A stretch of DNA of 58,503 nt from Bryobacterales bacterium (GTDB taxonomy: Bacteria; Acidobacteriota; Terriglobia; Bryobacterales; Bryobacteraceae), in assembly GCA_003164035.1 (NCBI GenBank), contig PLRS01000142.1, forward strand, positions 1-58,503. The letters are read 5' to 3'. Each line of letters begins with the position of its first letter. Position 1 is the stretch's first letter. The notes beneath the pieces are model-generated. The model was given only the letters and a program-made list of their open reading frames with translations, did not search any database and was not told the origin of the DNA. Shown here piece after piece: positions 8,568 through 16,655 of this stretch. A program made the translations under genes and the position numbers.

Positions 8568-10067
8568 TCACCGGCCGGCCCTCCGCTCCTCGAGAAAGAA
8601 GTTGCGTTCGCGGAGGGTTTTCATGTCGGCGCCGGGAAGTAACTGCAGGGCGGCTTTTTCGAACACGTTTCCCATCAGCGCCGGCTGGGCGCCGTCGCGG
8701 GCGCGCACGCCGCCTTTGTCCCGCTGGAAACTGTTGTGCGAGATCCAGGGCGTGGACGCGCCGCTGACGAGGAGGCCTTCGGCGCTGCAATCGTGCACGG
8801 CGTTACCGACCAGGGCGGGACTGCCAACGCCGCGGATTTCGATTCCGACTTTAGCGCCATCCACTTCATCGTCTTCCAATCTCACGGCGGAATCCAGCAG
8901 CAGGATGCCGGTCGCAATCGGCAGGTCCGGAGCCGCGGCGATGCGCAGGCCGGAAACGCTCGCGCCCTGAACATGGTCTGCCGTTATCGCCGGACCATCG
9001 CTCATGGGCGCGGCGCGGAGCACGGCTTCGCGAGGAACCGCGGCGCGCAGGGTGACACCGCTCTTGAGCTGAATCTGCTCGCGATACTCGCCTGCCAGCA
9101 CCGTCACCGTGTCGCCGTGCTGGGCCGCGGCCATGGCTTCGCCGATCGATGGGTAAGTGGCCCCGTTGCCAACCGCCAGCACCCGCGGCACATGAACGGC
9201 CGGCGCCGGCGGTGGTTTCGGCGCGGTGGCGCGCCCTCCATAAAAGGCCGCGGCGACGGCCGCCAGAGCCACGACGCTCCAGCCCCAGGTGCGCGAGGGC
9301 GCCGCGGGTGGGGCGGGCAACTGAAAGTCTTCGCCCTCCACCACGATCACCGTGACGTTGTCCTTGCCTCCGGCGATGTTGGCGGCGCCGACGAGCGCTC
9401 GCGCCGACGCCTCCGGATCGCCGGCGCGCTGCTCCACCAACGAGCGGATGGCTTCGGAGCCCACCAGGTCGCTCAGCCCGTCGCTGCACAAAATCAGCGC
9501 GCTCGCCGGGTCGAAGGGCAGCCGTTGGATCTCGATGAAATCCGGGTCGTCGGGCGCGTGTTCTTCCGAACCCACGTCGCGGAAAACCTCGTTGCGGCGT
9601 GGGTGCTGCATGGCTTCGGCTTCGCTCAGCTCGCGGGCGTCTTCACGCTCTCCCACCGGCGAATGGTCGTGGGTGATCTTGCGGATTTCGCCGTGGCGCA
9701 CCTGGTAAAGGCGCGAATCGCCCACGTGCCCGACGATCACCCAGGCGTCCTCCAGCACCGCCAAAGTGAGGACGCACGCCATGCCGTGCCACTCCGGGTT
9801 GCGCTGGGCGGCGCGGAAGATTTCGTTGTTGGCCACGGCGATGGCTTCCCGGATGCGTTGTTCGGTGGTGCCGGTCTGGCGTTCCAGGCGGGAGCGAATG
9901 CGGTCGACGGCGATTGCCGCCGCTTTTTCTCCGGCCGCCTGGCCGCCGATGCCATCCACTACCAGGAAAATGCCGCGGTCGGGGTCGATATAGAACGCGT
10001 CTTCGTTGTTCTTTCGGACGAGGCCGGCGTCGCTCAGCGCGGCGCACTTCAGCCGGGTCTTTACCAT
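8568..10067 (-). CDS. PP2C-family protein phosphatase with transmembrane segment and C-terminal beta-helix domain
   Basis: Predicted to remove phosphate from Ser/Thr residues, opposing the neighbouring kinase. Residues 1-240 form a PP2C/PstP-type domain with RKNNEDAF, DGIGGQAAGE, GHVGDSRLY, CSDGLSDL and GGKDNVTV; the metal-binding aspartates are present. A membrane segment lies at about 259-277 (VVALAAVAAAFYGG), followed by a proline-rich stretch. Residues about 295-485 look like a right-handed parallel beta-helix (YPSIGEAMAAAQHGDTVTV, then GNAVHDCSAEGL and SHNSFQ turns). This arrangement gives a cytoplasmic phosphatase with an extracytoplasmic carbohydrate-binding-like domain, an analogue of mycobacterial PstP but with a different outer domain. 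The start is 7 bases after the upstream FHA gene stop, so the two are co-transcribed. Confidence 0.9.
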   Translation of the reverse strand: MVKTRLKCAALSDAGLVRKNNEDAFYIDPDRGIFLVVDGIGGQAAGEKAAAIAVDRIRSRLERQTGTTEQRIREAIAVANNEIFRAAQRNPEWHGMACVLTLAVLEDAWVIVGHVGDSRLYQVRHGEIRKITHDHSPVGEREDARELSEAEAMQHPRRNEVFRDVGSEEHAPDDPDFIEIQRLPFDPASALILCSDGLSDLVGSEAIRSLVEQRAGDPEASARALVGAANIAGGKDNVTVIVVEGEDFQLPAPPAAPSRTWGWSVVALAAVAAAFYGGRATAPKPPPAPAVHVPRVLAVGNGATYPSIGEAMAAAQHGDTVTVLAGEYREQIQLKSGVTLRAAVPREAVLRAAPMSDGPAITADHVQGASVSGLRIAAAPDLPIATGILLLDSAVRLEDDEVDGAKVGIEIRGVGSPALVGNAVHDCSAEGLLVSGASTPWISHNSFQRDKGGVRARDGAQPALMGNVFEKAALQLLPGADMKTLRERNFFLEERRAGR

Positions 10068-10074
10068 GTGGCGA

Positions 10075-10938
10075 TCAGCCTTCCCCGGCGGGCGTGCTGC
10101 CGTTCCGGAATTCCAGAAACAGCACGCCGGCCAGGCCGATGCGCGCCCGGTCCGGCACCGGCGTCTCCAGGTTGCGATCGCGCTTCTCGCCTTCCACCAC
10201 CTCGATCGAGGAGGGCACCGGCTGGCCGTCGATGGTGGTTCCCAGCCGGCTCAGGTCCTTCAGAAAGAAGCGCCCGCTTTCGGGGTCGCGCCGCAGGCGC
10301 AGATGCTCGCGGGAAACGTCGGGCAGGGTATCCAGTTTCAGGTCGGTCCAATAGTCGCGGCCGCCGCGGCCCACCACGATCTCGTTCTTGGTAATCGAAA
10401 ACGTCTTACGGCCCCCGTTATCCTCGTATTCGACGGTCGCGAACGCACCGGCTTCGGCCGCAGCCACGGCTACCGTCGGCTGGAGGCTGGTCCGAGCCGT
10501 GCTTTCCAGCCGGCGCGTCGAGATCCGCTTGGTCATGCTGCCGGCGCCGAACTCGGTTTTGGCGGGCAAAGCCAGCTCGGAATTCACCACGATGTCCCCT
10601 GGCTCGACGCCGTCGTCGGTGTTTTCATGAATCCCGATCTGCCAGCCGCCTTCGGGAGCGCTCACCTTGGGCAGGTCGCGGCGGGCGATTTTCAACCGCT
10701 CGCCCAGCGAGGCGCGGTTCAGCGATTCCAGCTCGGCGTCGAGGGCGCGGCGGGCTTCCTCCACGATGCGGGGCGCGATGCCGCGCAGCCGCTCCAGATC
10801 GTCGGGATAAAGATAGACCTGGTAAATTGAAGGCGGCAGGGTGGAATACTGCAGGGGTTCGAGGCCCTCGCGCATGTTGCGCACGATCTCCAGAATGATC
10901 TCGCGCGCCGTCGCCGCCGGTCGGGAAGGGCGTTCCAT
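10075..10938 (-). CDS. FHA domain protein, first gene of the kinase operon
   Basis: This 287-residue cytoplasmic protein has a C-terminal FHA domain (about 165-280) with VVGRGG, SREHLRL near residue 209 and a LSRLGTTIDG segment, the expected phosphothreonine-binding layout. The first 80 residues (REIILEIVRNMREG, VEEARRALDAELESLN) resemble the helical N-terminal domain of FhaA-type proteins. A central linker is rich in Thr and Arg (MTKRISTRR) and could itself be phosphorylated. It is followed after 7 bases by the PP2C gene. It is the first gene of the tandem minus-strand group; the short 61-bp gap upstream holds no obvious strong promoter. Role as a reader of kinase phosphorylation is inferred from family and context. 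Confidence 0.87.
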   Translation of the reverse strand: MERPSRPAATAREIILEIVRNMREGLEPLQYSTLPPSIYQVYLYPDDLERLRGIAPRIVEEARRALDAELESLNRASLGERLKIARRDLPKVSAPEGGWQIGIHENTDDGVEPGDIVVNSELALPAKTEFGAGSMTKRISTRRLESTARTSLQPTVAVAAAEAGAFATVEYEDNGGRKTFSITKNEIVVGRGGRDYWTDLKLDTLPDVSREHLRLRRDPESGRFFLKDLSRLGTTIDGQPVPSSIEVVEGEKRDRNLETPVPDRARIGLAGVLFLEFRNGSTPAGEG

Positions 10939-11000
10939 AGGTACCTAGTTTCAGTTTAACAGCGGGGGTGGGGTCGGTTCGCCGTAGGGGCGGTTCGAAT

Positions 11001-11624
11001 CTACTTAAACGGGCTCCGCTCGATAGCATAGTCGATCGCTTCCCGCGGGACATGGAATTCGCTCATGGCCCGATTGCCCTGGTAACCGAGATCGCGAATG
11101 CCAATGGGGCTGGTATAAAAGGCGTCAGCCACCATTTTCCTCGCCCAGCCGAAGAACTCCACGCCAGCTTCCATGCCGGCCGCCGCCGATTCCCTCCACG
11201 CGATGGCATCGAGGAGCGCCGTCTGGCGGTCGGGCGCAGCGTCGAGGAACGTCTGGCCCTGGTTGCGGCGGCGGATGGCTCCGTCCAACCATCCCAACCC
11301 ACCGGTATAGATGCGCTTCATCTCGTCGCTGGCCGAGCACAGAAAGTCGATGAATTCGGCCGCGCCGGCCGCCAGCGCGCCGGGCGAATGCTCGTCGGCG
11401 GGAAGGATCAGGTCGCTCAGCCGCTCCAGCGTCGCAAACTCATGAGCCGTAAGCGCTTTGGGCAGATAAGGGCCCTTCGACACAGCTTCGTCGGCCGCCA
11501 CGGCCTCATGCACATGATGGGCATCCTGGGCGGTGAGCACCGAGTTTGCAGCCGTGCCCAGGCTCAGCGACACCCCGATATGCCGCAGCCATTCGCGGCG
11601 CGAGCGGTCGACTGTCTCAGACAT
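11001..11624 (-). CDS. Gluconate 2-dehydrogenase subunit 3 family protein (Tat-exported small subunit)
   Basis: This 207-residue protein has an N-terminal twin-arginine-like signal ([11 protein letters not shown], then a short hydrophobic stretch to about residue 28). It then matches the small-subunit family that accompanies GMC-type membrane or periplasmic dehydrogenases ([21 protein letters not shown], with [14 protein letters not shown]). The start overlaps the last bases of the GMC oxidoreductase gene by 8 bases, so the two form one translational unit. The subunit is thought to help fold or co-export the FAD subunit through Tat. No cytochrome c subunit gene is adjacent, unlike classic three-gene gluconate or sorbitol dehydrogenases, so the electron acceptor is unclear. 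Confidence 0.85.
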   Translation of the reverse strand: MSETVDRSRREWLRHIGVSLSLGTAANSVLTAQDAHHVHEAVAADEAVSKGPYLPKALTAHEFATLERLSDLILPADEHSPGALAAGAAEFIDFLCSASDEMKRIYTGGLGWLDGAIRRRNQGQTFLDAAPDRQTALLDAIAWRESAAAGMEAGVEFFGWARKMVADAFYTSPIGIRDLGYQGNRAMSEFHVPREAIDYAIERSPFK

Positions 11625-13320
11625 TTCCTTTCCTCATTTCTTCCGCCAGATATTCGTTGGCGCGCCAGGCAAAAGCCACGATGCTCAGGGTGACGTTCTT
11701 ATCCGGCTGGCTGACGAATGGCGCCGCGTCGCAGACGAACAGGTTCTTGACTTCGTGCGCCTGGCAATAGGAATTCAGCGCCGAACGGGCGGGGTCAGTC
11801 CCCATTCGCACTGTCCCCGCCTCGTGAATAATGGTGCCAGGCACGGAAATCCCCGCCGTTTTCGGATCGGGCACCGGTCCGTTCACCTTGCCTCCCATGG
11901 TTTCGATAATCGCCTGAAAGGTCTGGTGCATGTGCCGCACCTGGTTGATCTCGTTCTCGCTCCACTCGAAGTGGAACCGCAGCACCGGGATGCCCCATGC
12001 GTCCACGCGCTCCGGATCGATCTCGCAGTAGCTATTGCGGTTGGGAATCATCTCGCCGCGGCCCGAAAACGACACCTCCGCGCCGTAGCCTTCGCGAATC
12101 CCGTCTTTCAACCTCTTCCCGTAACCCTCGAGCGCGGCGCAGGCTTGGTGGAACGATCCGATCTGCGGCATCCGGAAGCCGCCGCCCAGCTCGATGTGGT
12201 AGCCGCGGGGGAAAATCTTGCGCCTGTCCCCCAATAGCCACCACGGCACATAGACGTGCATGCCATCGATGCCGTCGCTGTTGTGCCGCGGCAATCCCTC
12301 CAGCGCCGGCACATTCCCGCTCAGCGAATAACCCACCGAATCGCTCAAATACTTGCCCACCACGCTGGAGCCGTTGGCCAGGCCATTGGGAAACCGGAGT
12401 GAGCGGGAATTGAGCAGCAGGCGCGCCGATTCGCACGCGCTGGCCGCCACCACCGCGGCCCGGCACCGGATTTGCCGTTCCGTCCGTGTCGCCTTGTCGA
12501 CATAGGAAACCGCCGTCACCCTGCCCGAGCCGTCGGTCACCAGTTCGCGCGCCATCGCGCCCGGAATCACCGTCAGCTTGCCCGTCTTCATGGCCGGGAA
12601 GATCATCGCCTGGCTCGAGCTGAATGCCGAAGCCGTGATGCAGCCGCGCCCGCATTGCCCGCAATAGTGGCACGCCGCGCGGCCGTTGATGGAGCGAGTC
12701 AGCATGGCCATGCGCGACGGAATGCAGGGGATGCCCAGCTTCCGGCACGACTTTTGGATCAGCACCTCGTGTACGCGCGGCTCGATCGGAGGCAGGAAAT
12801 TTCCGTCCGGCGCCGTGCGCAGCCCTTCCCGCGTGCCGGTGACGCCGATCAAGCCTTCGGCCTTGTCGTACCACGGCGCCATTTCGGCGTAGGTGACCGG
12901 CCAGGGGTCGCTCAGCCCGTCTTCCGGCTGGAAATCGTAATCGGCGAAGCGCAGCGAAATGCGCCCGTAATGGTTGGTCCGGCCGCCGAGAATGCGCGAG
13001 CGGAACCAGCGAAACTGGTTGCCCGGCGCGGCCGTGTACGGTTCGTCGGGAATATCCCAATAGCCCACCGGCGCGGCAAAGAAGCCCCACTGCTGGCGCC
13101 CGAAATACAACTCCGAATGGGCGCCGGCGCCGCGATGATCCACCTGGTAGGGCCACACGTGCTCGCGGAAATCGCGCGCCGGGTTTAGCATCGGCCCGGC
13201 TTCGAGCAGCGCCACGTCGATCCCGTGGTCGGTCAACACCTTGACCGCCGTCCCTCCGCCCGCCCCCGAACCAATTACCACCACGTCGAAAACAGGGCTC
13301 TTACGAATGATTTCCGGCAT
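11617..13320 (-). CDS. GMC family FAD-dependent oxidoreductase (large subunit)
   Basis: This 567-residue flavoenzyme probably oxidises a sugar or polyol. An FAD-binding motif [13 protein letters not shown] lies near residue 15, and the GMC family features [10 protein letters not shown] and, near the C terminus, [10 protein letters not shown] and FVCDAAPF are present. A cysteine cluster [11 protein letters not shown] (about 215-225) is unlike plain GMC oxidases and suggests an iron-sulfur centre, as in FAD-dependent glucose or fructose dehydrogenase large subunits. The ATG at 13320 is preferred, with AGGT upstream. In-frame TTG (13374) and GTG (13353) starts would add 11-18 residues. It lacks its own signal peptide, consistent with co-export by the Tat-tagged partner encoded just downstream. 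Confidence 0.88.
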   Translation of the reverse strand: MPEIIRKSPVFDVVVIGSGAGGGTAVKVLTDHGIDVALLEAGPMLNPARDFREHVWPYQVDHRGAGAHSELYFGRQQWGFFAAPVGYWDIPDEPYTAAPGNQFRWFRSRILGGRTNHYGRISLRFADYDFQPEDGLSDPWPVTYAEMAPWYDKAEGLIGVTGTREGLRTAPDGNFLPPIEPRVHEVLIQKSCRKLGIPCIPSRMAMLTRSINGRAACHYCGQCGRGCITASAFSSSQAMIFPAMKTGKLTVIPGAMARELVTDGSGRVTAVSYVDKATRTERQIRCRAAVVAASACESARLLLNSRSLRFPNGLANGSSVVGKYLSDSVGYSLSGNVPALEGLPRHNSDGIDGMHVYVPWWLLGDRRKIFPRGYHIELGGGFRMPQIGSFHQACAALEGYGKRLKDGIREGYGAEVSFSGRGEMIPNRNSYCEIDPERVDAWGIPVLRFHFEWSENEINQVRHMHQTFQAIIETMGGKVNGPVPDPKTAGISVPGTIIHEAGTVRMGTDPARSALNSYCQAHEVKNLFVCDAAPFVSQPDKNVTLSIVAFAWRANEYLAEEMRKGNV

Positions 13321-13418
13321 CCGGATGACCTGCGATTCATCATAGCTTGCCACGGTGGAGCGGGGGGTCGGCAATCCTGCCGTGAGTGCTTAACCGATGT
13401 GGGGGAAATCCGTTCCGG

Positions 13419-13639
13419 GCAACCGCTCCCTCGCGGTCGCGGCTCGGTAAGTGACCGCAAACACGCGGCACTCGTAACCGAGCCGCGACCGTAAGGAGCT
13501 GTGAAGAAATCACAAATCGCAGGCGGAACCGCCTGCGCCACCAAAGCAGGTGCATTGTTTTCAATGGTGGGGCAGGCGGTTCCGCCTGCCCAGCGCGTTT
13601 CGACGAGTTTTTTCCACGGCTTTTGAGGGAGCGGTTGCC
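13419..13639. repeat. REP-like palindrome with a MITE-like element inside its right arm
   Basis: The left arm is intact (GCAACCGCTCCCTCGCGGTC...CGG, 13419-13447). The right arm begins at 13478 (CCGAGCCGCGACCG), is interrupted at 13498, and resumes at 13625 as GAGGGAGCGGTTGCC. The copy at 6137-6339 is interrupted in the other arm. It lies in the roughly 380-bp gap between dxs and the GMC gene; nothing else coding is seen in that gap. Confidence 0.8.
13499..13624. mobile_element. MITE-like inverted-repeat element, copy 2 (~126 bp)
   Basis: It matches the copy at 6152-6279 over nearly its whole length, starting CTGTGAAG and ending TTTTTTCCACGG, with the same two facing GCAGGCGG/CCGCCTGC hairpins and the shared GGTGCATTGTTT centre. 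GAG occurs on both sides (13496-13498 and 13625-13627). No transposase is encoded, so mobility in trans is inferred. Confidence 0.7.
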
Positions 13640-13700
13640 ACGCCTGAACCGCGAAATCCCGGATCGAGTGAGGCGTCCGTAAGGACAATAGCGGAGCGCG

Positions 13701-15587
13701 TTACACCGGTTGCGGCTGGCGGACTTCCAGATAAGGACGGAGCTTTTCGACGGCGGCTTCGGCAGTGATCCCGTACTTCACGCGCAGCGCATCCAGCTTT
13801 CCGTGCTCGATGAATTGGTCCGGCCAGCCGATGCGCACCACCGGCGTGTTCACTCCCAGGATGTTCAACTCCTCCAGCACGGCGCTCCCGAACCCTCCCC
13901 GGAGAACGTGGTCTTCGAGCGTGAGAATTACCTCCACCGTGCCCGCGAAGAACTCCAGCATCGCAACGTCGATCGGCTTGGCGAACCGGGCATTGATAAC
14001 CGCCGCGGCGATATCCCGGCCCTCCAGCTTGCGGGCGATCTCTTCGGCCATGGGAACCAGCGAGCCCAGCGCGAAGATAGCAACCCGGTCCTGATCGCTG
14101 CTCTGAAGTACTTCCGCTTTGCCGATCGGGATGGCACTCGGAACGTCCTTCACCGGCTTGCCCGGTCCCAGGCCGCGCGGATAGCGGACCGCGATCGGGC
14201 CGTTCCACTGCATGGCCGTGAACAGCATGTCGGCTAGTTCGTCTTCGTCTTTGGGAACCATGTGCACCAGGTTCGGGATGGCGCGCAAATAACTGATGTC
14301 GAAAAGGCCGTGATGCGTAGGGCCGTCGTCGGCGGAGAGTCCTCCCCGATCCATGCAGAAGACCACCGGCAGGTTTTGCAGGCAGACATCGTGCACGATG
14401 GGATCGAACGCACGCTGTAGAAACGTGGAATAGATGGCGCAGAATGGTTTGAAACCCTTGGCGGCCAGCCCGGCGGCGAACAGAACCGCGTGCTCCTCGG
14501 CGATCCCCACATCGAAATACTTGTCCGGATGATGGGTCTGGAAGCGGTCGAGACCGGTGCCGTTGGGCATGGCGGCGGTGATAGCCACAACCTTCGGATT
14601 GAAGGCGGCCAGTTTCACCATGGTATCGGCGAACACTTCGGAGTAGGTGCGGCGGCCCAGCGGTATTGTCTCGCCCGTTTCGGGATCGTAGGGACCCAGC
14701 CCGTGAAACTTCTTCTGCTTCTGCACGGCCGGCTCGAAGCCTTTACCCTTCTGGGTAATCACGTGCAGCAGCACGGGACGGTCCTGCTTTTTGAGAAATT
14801 CGAAAGTCTTGATCAGCGTGGCGATGTCGTGCCCATCGATGGGGCCGAAGTACTTCAGCCCCAGGTCCTCGAAGATGACGCTGGGCCACAGCATTCCCTT
14901 AGCGACCCCTTCGGCTTTGCGCGCCATGCGCAGGGCCGTCACGCCGCCCACCTTCTCCACCAGCTTTGCGGCGCGGTCATGCAGATAGTCGAACTGTGGG
15001 TTGGTGACTATCTTGTGAAGATAGCTGGCAATCGCACCCACGTTCTTGTCGATGGACCACTCGTTATCGTTCAGGACCACAATCATGCGCTTGGCGTGGT
15101 GGGCGACATTGTTCAGGGCCTCGTACGTTATCCCGCACGTGAAAGCCGCATCTCCAGCCACCGCGACCACGTGTTCCTTGCCGCCAGTCCTGTCGCGGGC
15201 CACAGCTATGCCGAGCGCCGCCGAGAGCGCCGTGCCGGCGTGCCCCGCGCCGTAGCAATCGTGCGGACTTTCGGTGCGCAGCATGAACCCGTTCAGGCCA
15301 CCCGGAGTTCGGATGGTATGGAACCGATCCCGGCGCCCGGTCAGCAGCTTGTGTACGTAGGCCTGGTGGCTTACGTCGAATAGCAAGCTGTCGCTAGGGG
15401 TATGAAATACGTAGTGCAGCGCGATGGTGAGTTCCACCACTCCCAGGTTCGGGCCAAGATGCCCGCCATTGCTGGAAAGGACGGTGATCAGCCGTTCCCG
15501 TATTTCCGCCGCCAGTTGCTCGAGTTCGGAAGCCGAGAGCTGCTGTAACTGCTCGGGCGAATCGATACCTTCAAGTATGCTTGCCAT
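13701..15587 (-). CDS. dxs: 1-deoxy-D-xylulose-5-phosphate synthase
   Basis: Condenses pyruvate and glyceraldehyde 3-phosphate, the first step of the MEP isoprenoid pathway, using thiamine diphosphate. The 628-residue length fits the family. Landmarks in order are SSNGGHLGPNLGVVELT near residue 40, FDVSHQAYVHKLLTGR, the thiamine-binding GDAAFTCGITYEALN (about 145-160), GLKYFGPIDGHD, the transketolase central domain with EEHAVLFAAGLA and DRGGLSADDGPTHHG, and the C-terminal domain with AIRYPRG-like sequence. The DAAFTC variation in the GDG motif is mild. Start MASILEGI is the family-like N terminus. Stands alone: the adjacent SDR is divergent, and a REP/MITE cluster lies downstream. Confidence 0.97.
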   Translation of the reverse strand: MASILEGIDSPEQLQQLSASELEQLAAEIRERLITVLSSNGGHLGPNLGVVELTIALHYVFHTPSDSLLFDVSHQAYVHKLLTGRRDRFHTIRTPGGLNGFMLRTESPHDCYGAGHAGTALSAALGIAVARDRTGGKEHVVAVAGDAAFTCGITYEALNNVAHHAKRMIVVLNDNEWSIDKNVGAIASYLHKIVTNPQFDYLHDRAAKLVEKVGGVTALRMARKAEGVAKGMLWPSVIFEDLGLKYFGPIDGHDIATLIKTFEFLKKQDRPVLLHVITQKGKGFEPAVQKQKKFHGLGPYDPETGETIPLGRRTYSEVFADTMVKLAAFNPKVVAITAAMPNGTGLDRFQTHHPDKYFDVGIAEEHAVLFAAGLAAKGFKPFCAIYSTFLQRAFDPIVHDVCLQNLPVVFCMDRGGLSADDGPTHHGLFDISYLRAIPNLVHMVPKDEDELADMLFTAMQWNGPIAVRYPRGLGPGKPVKDVPSAIPIGKAEVLQSSDQDRVAIFALGSLVPMAEEIARKLEGRDIAAAVINARFAKPIDVAMLEFFAGTVEVILTLEDHVLRGGFGSAVLEELNILGVNTPVVRIGWPDQFIEHGKLDALRVKYGITAEAAVEKLRPYLEVRQPQPV

Positions 15588-15803
15588 GGTCAGCGTGAGT
15601 CTTGTATTGGCTGGCGAACATTCCTCGCCTTCCGGCCCTTTTTATCGGCATATGGTCCCTGCCCGCTGGTATTATGTTCGCACGAAGTCGAGTGGTTTCG
15701 CTCCGGCCCGGCCGCCAAGCCGGCTACACGCCGCCTGACGCTCCGCTGAATTCGTGGTCTTGTCCGGTTGAATCGTTGGGCGGGCTTCGTTATCTATGTA
15801 GCT

Positions 15804-16541
15804 ATGACGAATGCAAAAAAGATCGCTCTGATCACTGGGGCGAACAAAGGGCTGGGGTTCGAGATGGCGCGCCAACTGGGGCAGGCGGGTGTGCGGGTAT
15901 TACTGGCGGCGCGCGATCCGCAAAAGGGAGAAGCCGCGGCCGCCAAACTCCGCGGGGAGGGGCTGGATGCCCAGTTCCTGAAGCTGGACGTTACCGACAA
16001 GAGAGATCGTGCGGCGGCATCCGCGTTTCTGGAAGAGAAGTTCGGACGGTTGGATATTCTGATCAATAACGCCGGCGTTTCAGCGGAGCCTCTGGGCACC
16101 GGGAAAGTGAGTACAACCACCGAGGACGCGATTCGTCGGACATTCGACACGAACTTCTTCGCTCCCGTGGCGCTGACGCAGGCGCTGCTACCGCTGCTCG
16201 CGAAGAGCGATGCGGGACGGATCGTGAATATGTCGAGTATTCTAGGTTCGCAAACGTTGCAGGCGGATCCGGCCAGCCCCATCTACAATTTCAAGTCGCT
16301 CTCCTACGATGCTTCGAAAGCGGCGCTGAATTCATTCACCATCCACTTGGCGCACGAGTTGAAAGATACCAAGATCAAGGTGAATTCGGCGCACCCCGGT
16401 TGGGTGAAGACCGATATGGGCACCGATGCCGCTCCGATGGAGATCCCGGAAGGGGCGAAGACCGGCGTGGAACTGGCGCTCGTGGGCGACGACGGCCCCA
16501 CCGGCGGGTTCTTTCATTTGGGCAAGCCGCTGCCCTGGTGA
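15804..16541 (+). CDS. Short-chain dehydrogenase/reductase (SDR), carbonyl-reductase-like
   Basis: A 245-residue classical SDR that uses NAD(P)H. The cofactor motif TGANKGLGFEMAR lies at about 11-23, NNAG at about 86, the catalytic Ser in VNMSSILG, and Tyr-Lys in YDASKAAL (about 170), followed by HPGWVKTDMG. A glycine-rich cofactor loop followed by Arg in AARDP suggests NADP preference. The ATG at 15804 gives the normal N terminus MTNAKKIALITG; a longer frame from 15768 adds unlikely residues. Divergent from dxs. The substrate cannot be read from sequence; small carbonyls or quinones are typical for this subgroup. Confidence 0.85.
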   Translation: MTNAKKIALITGANKGLGFEMARQLGQAGVRVLLAARDPQKGEAAAAKLRGEGLDAQFLKLDVTDKRDRAAASAFLEEKFGRLDILINNAGVSAEPLGTGKVSTTTEDAIRRTFDTNFFAPVALTQALLPLLAKSDAGRIVNMSSILGSQTLQADPASPIYNFKSLSYDASKAALNSFTIHLAHELKDTKIKVNSAHPGWVKTDMGTDAAPMEIPEGAKTGVELALVGDDGPTGGFFHLGKPLPW

Positions 16542-16655
16542 GAACGGGCGGCATGGGCCCGGATTGCCGGCTGCATGGCACGATCGAGGATCGCCGACTG
16601 GGTGATGCCGGTTCCGCTCCGGAAGTCCAAAATGGAAATTGTGCCTGAGACAACA

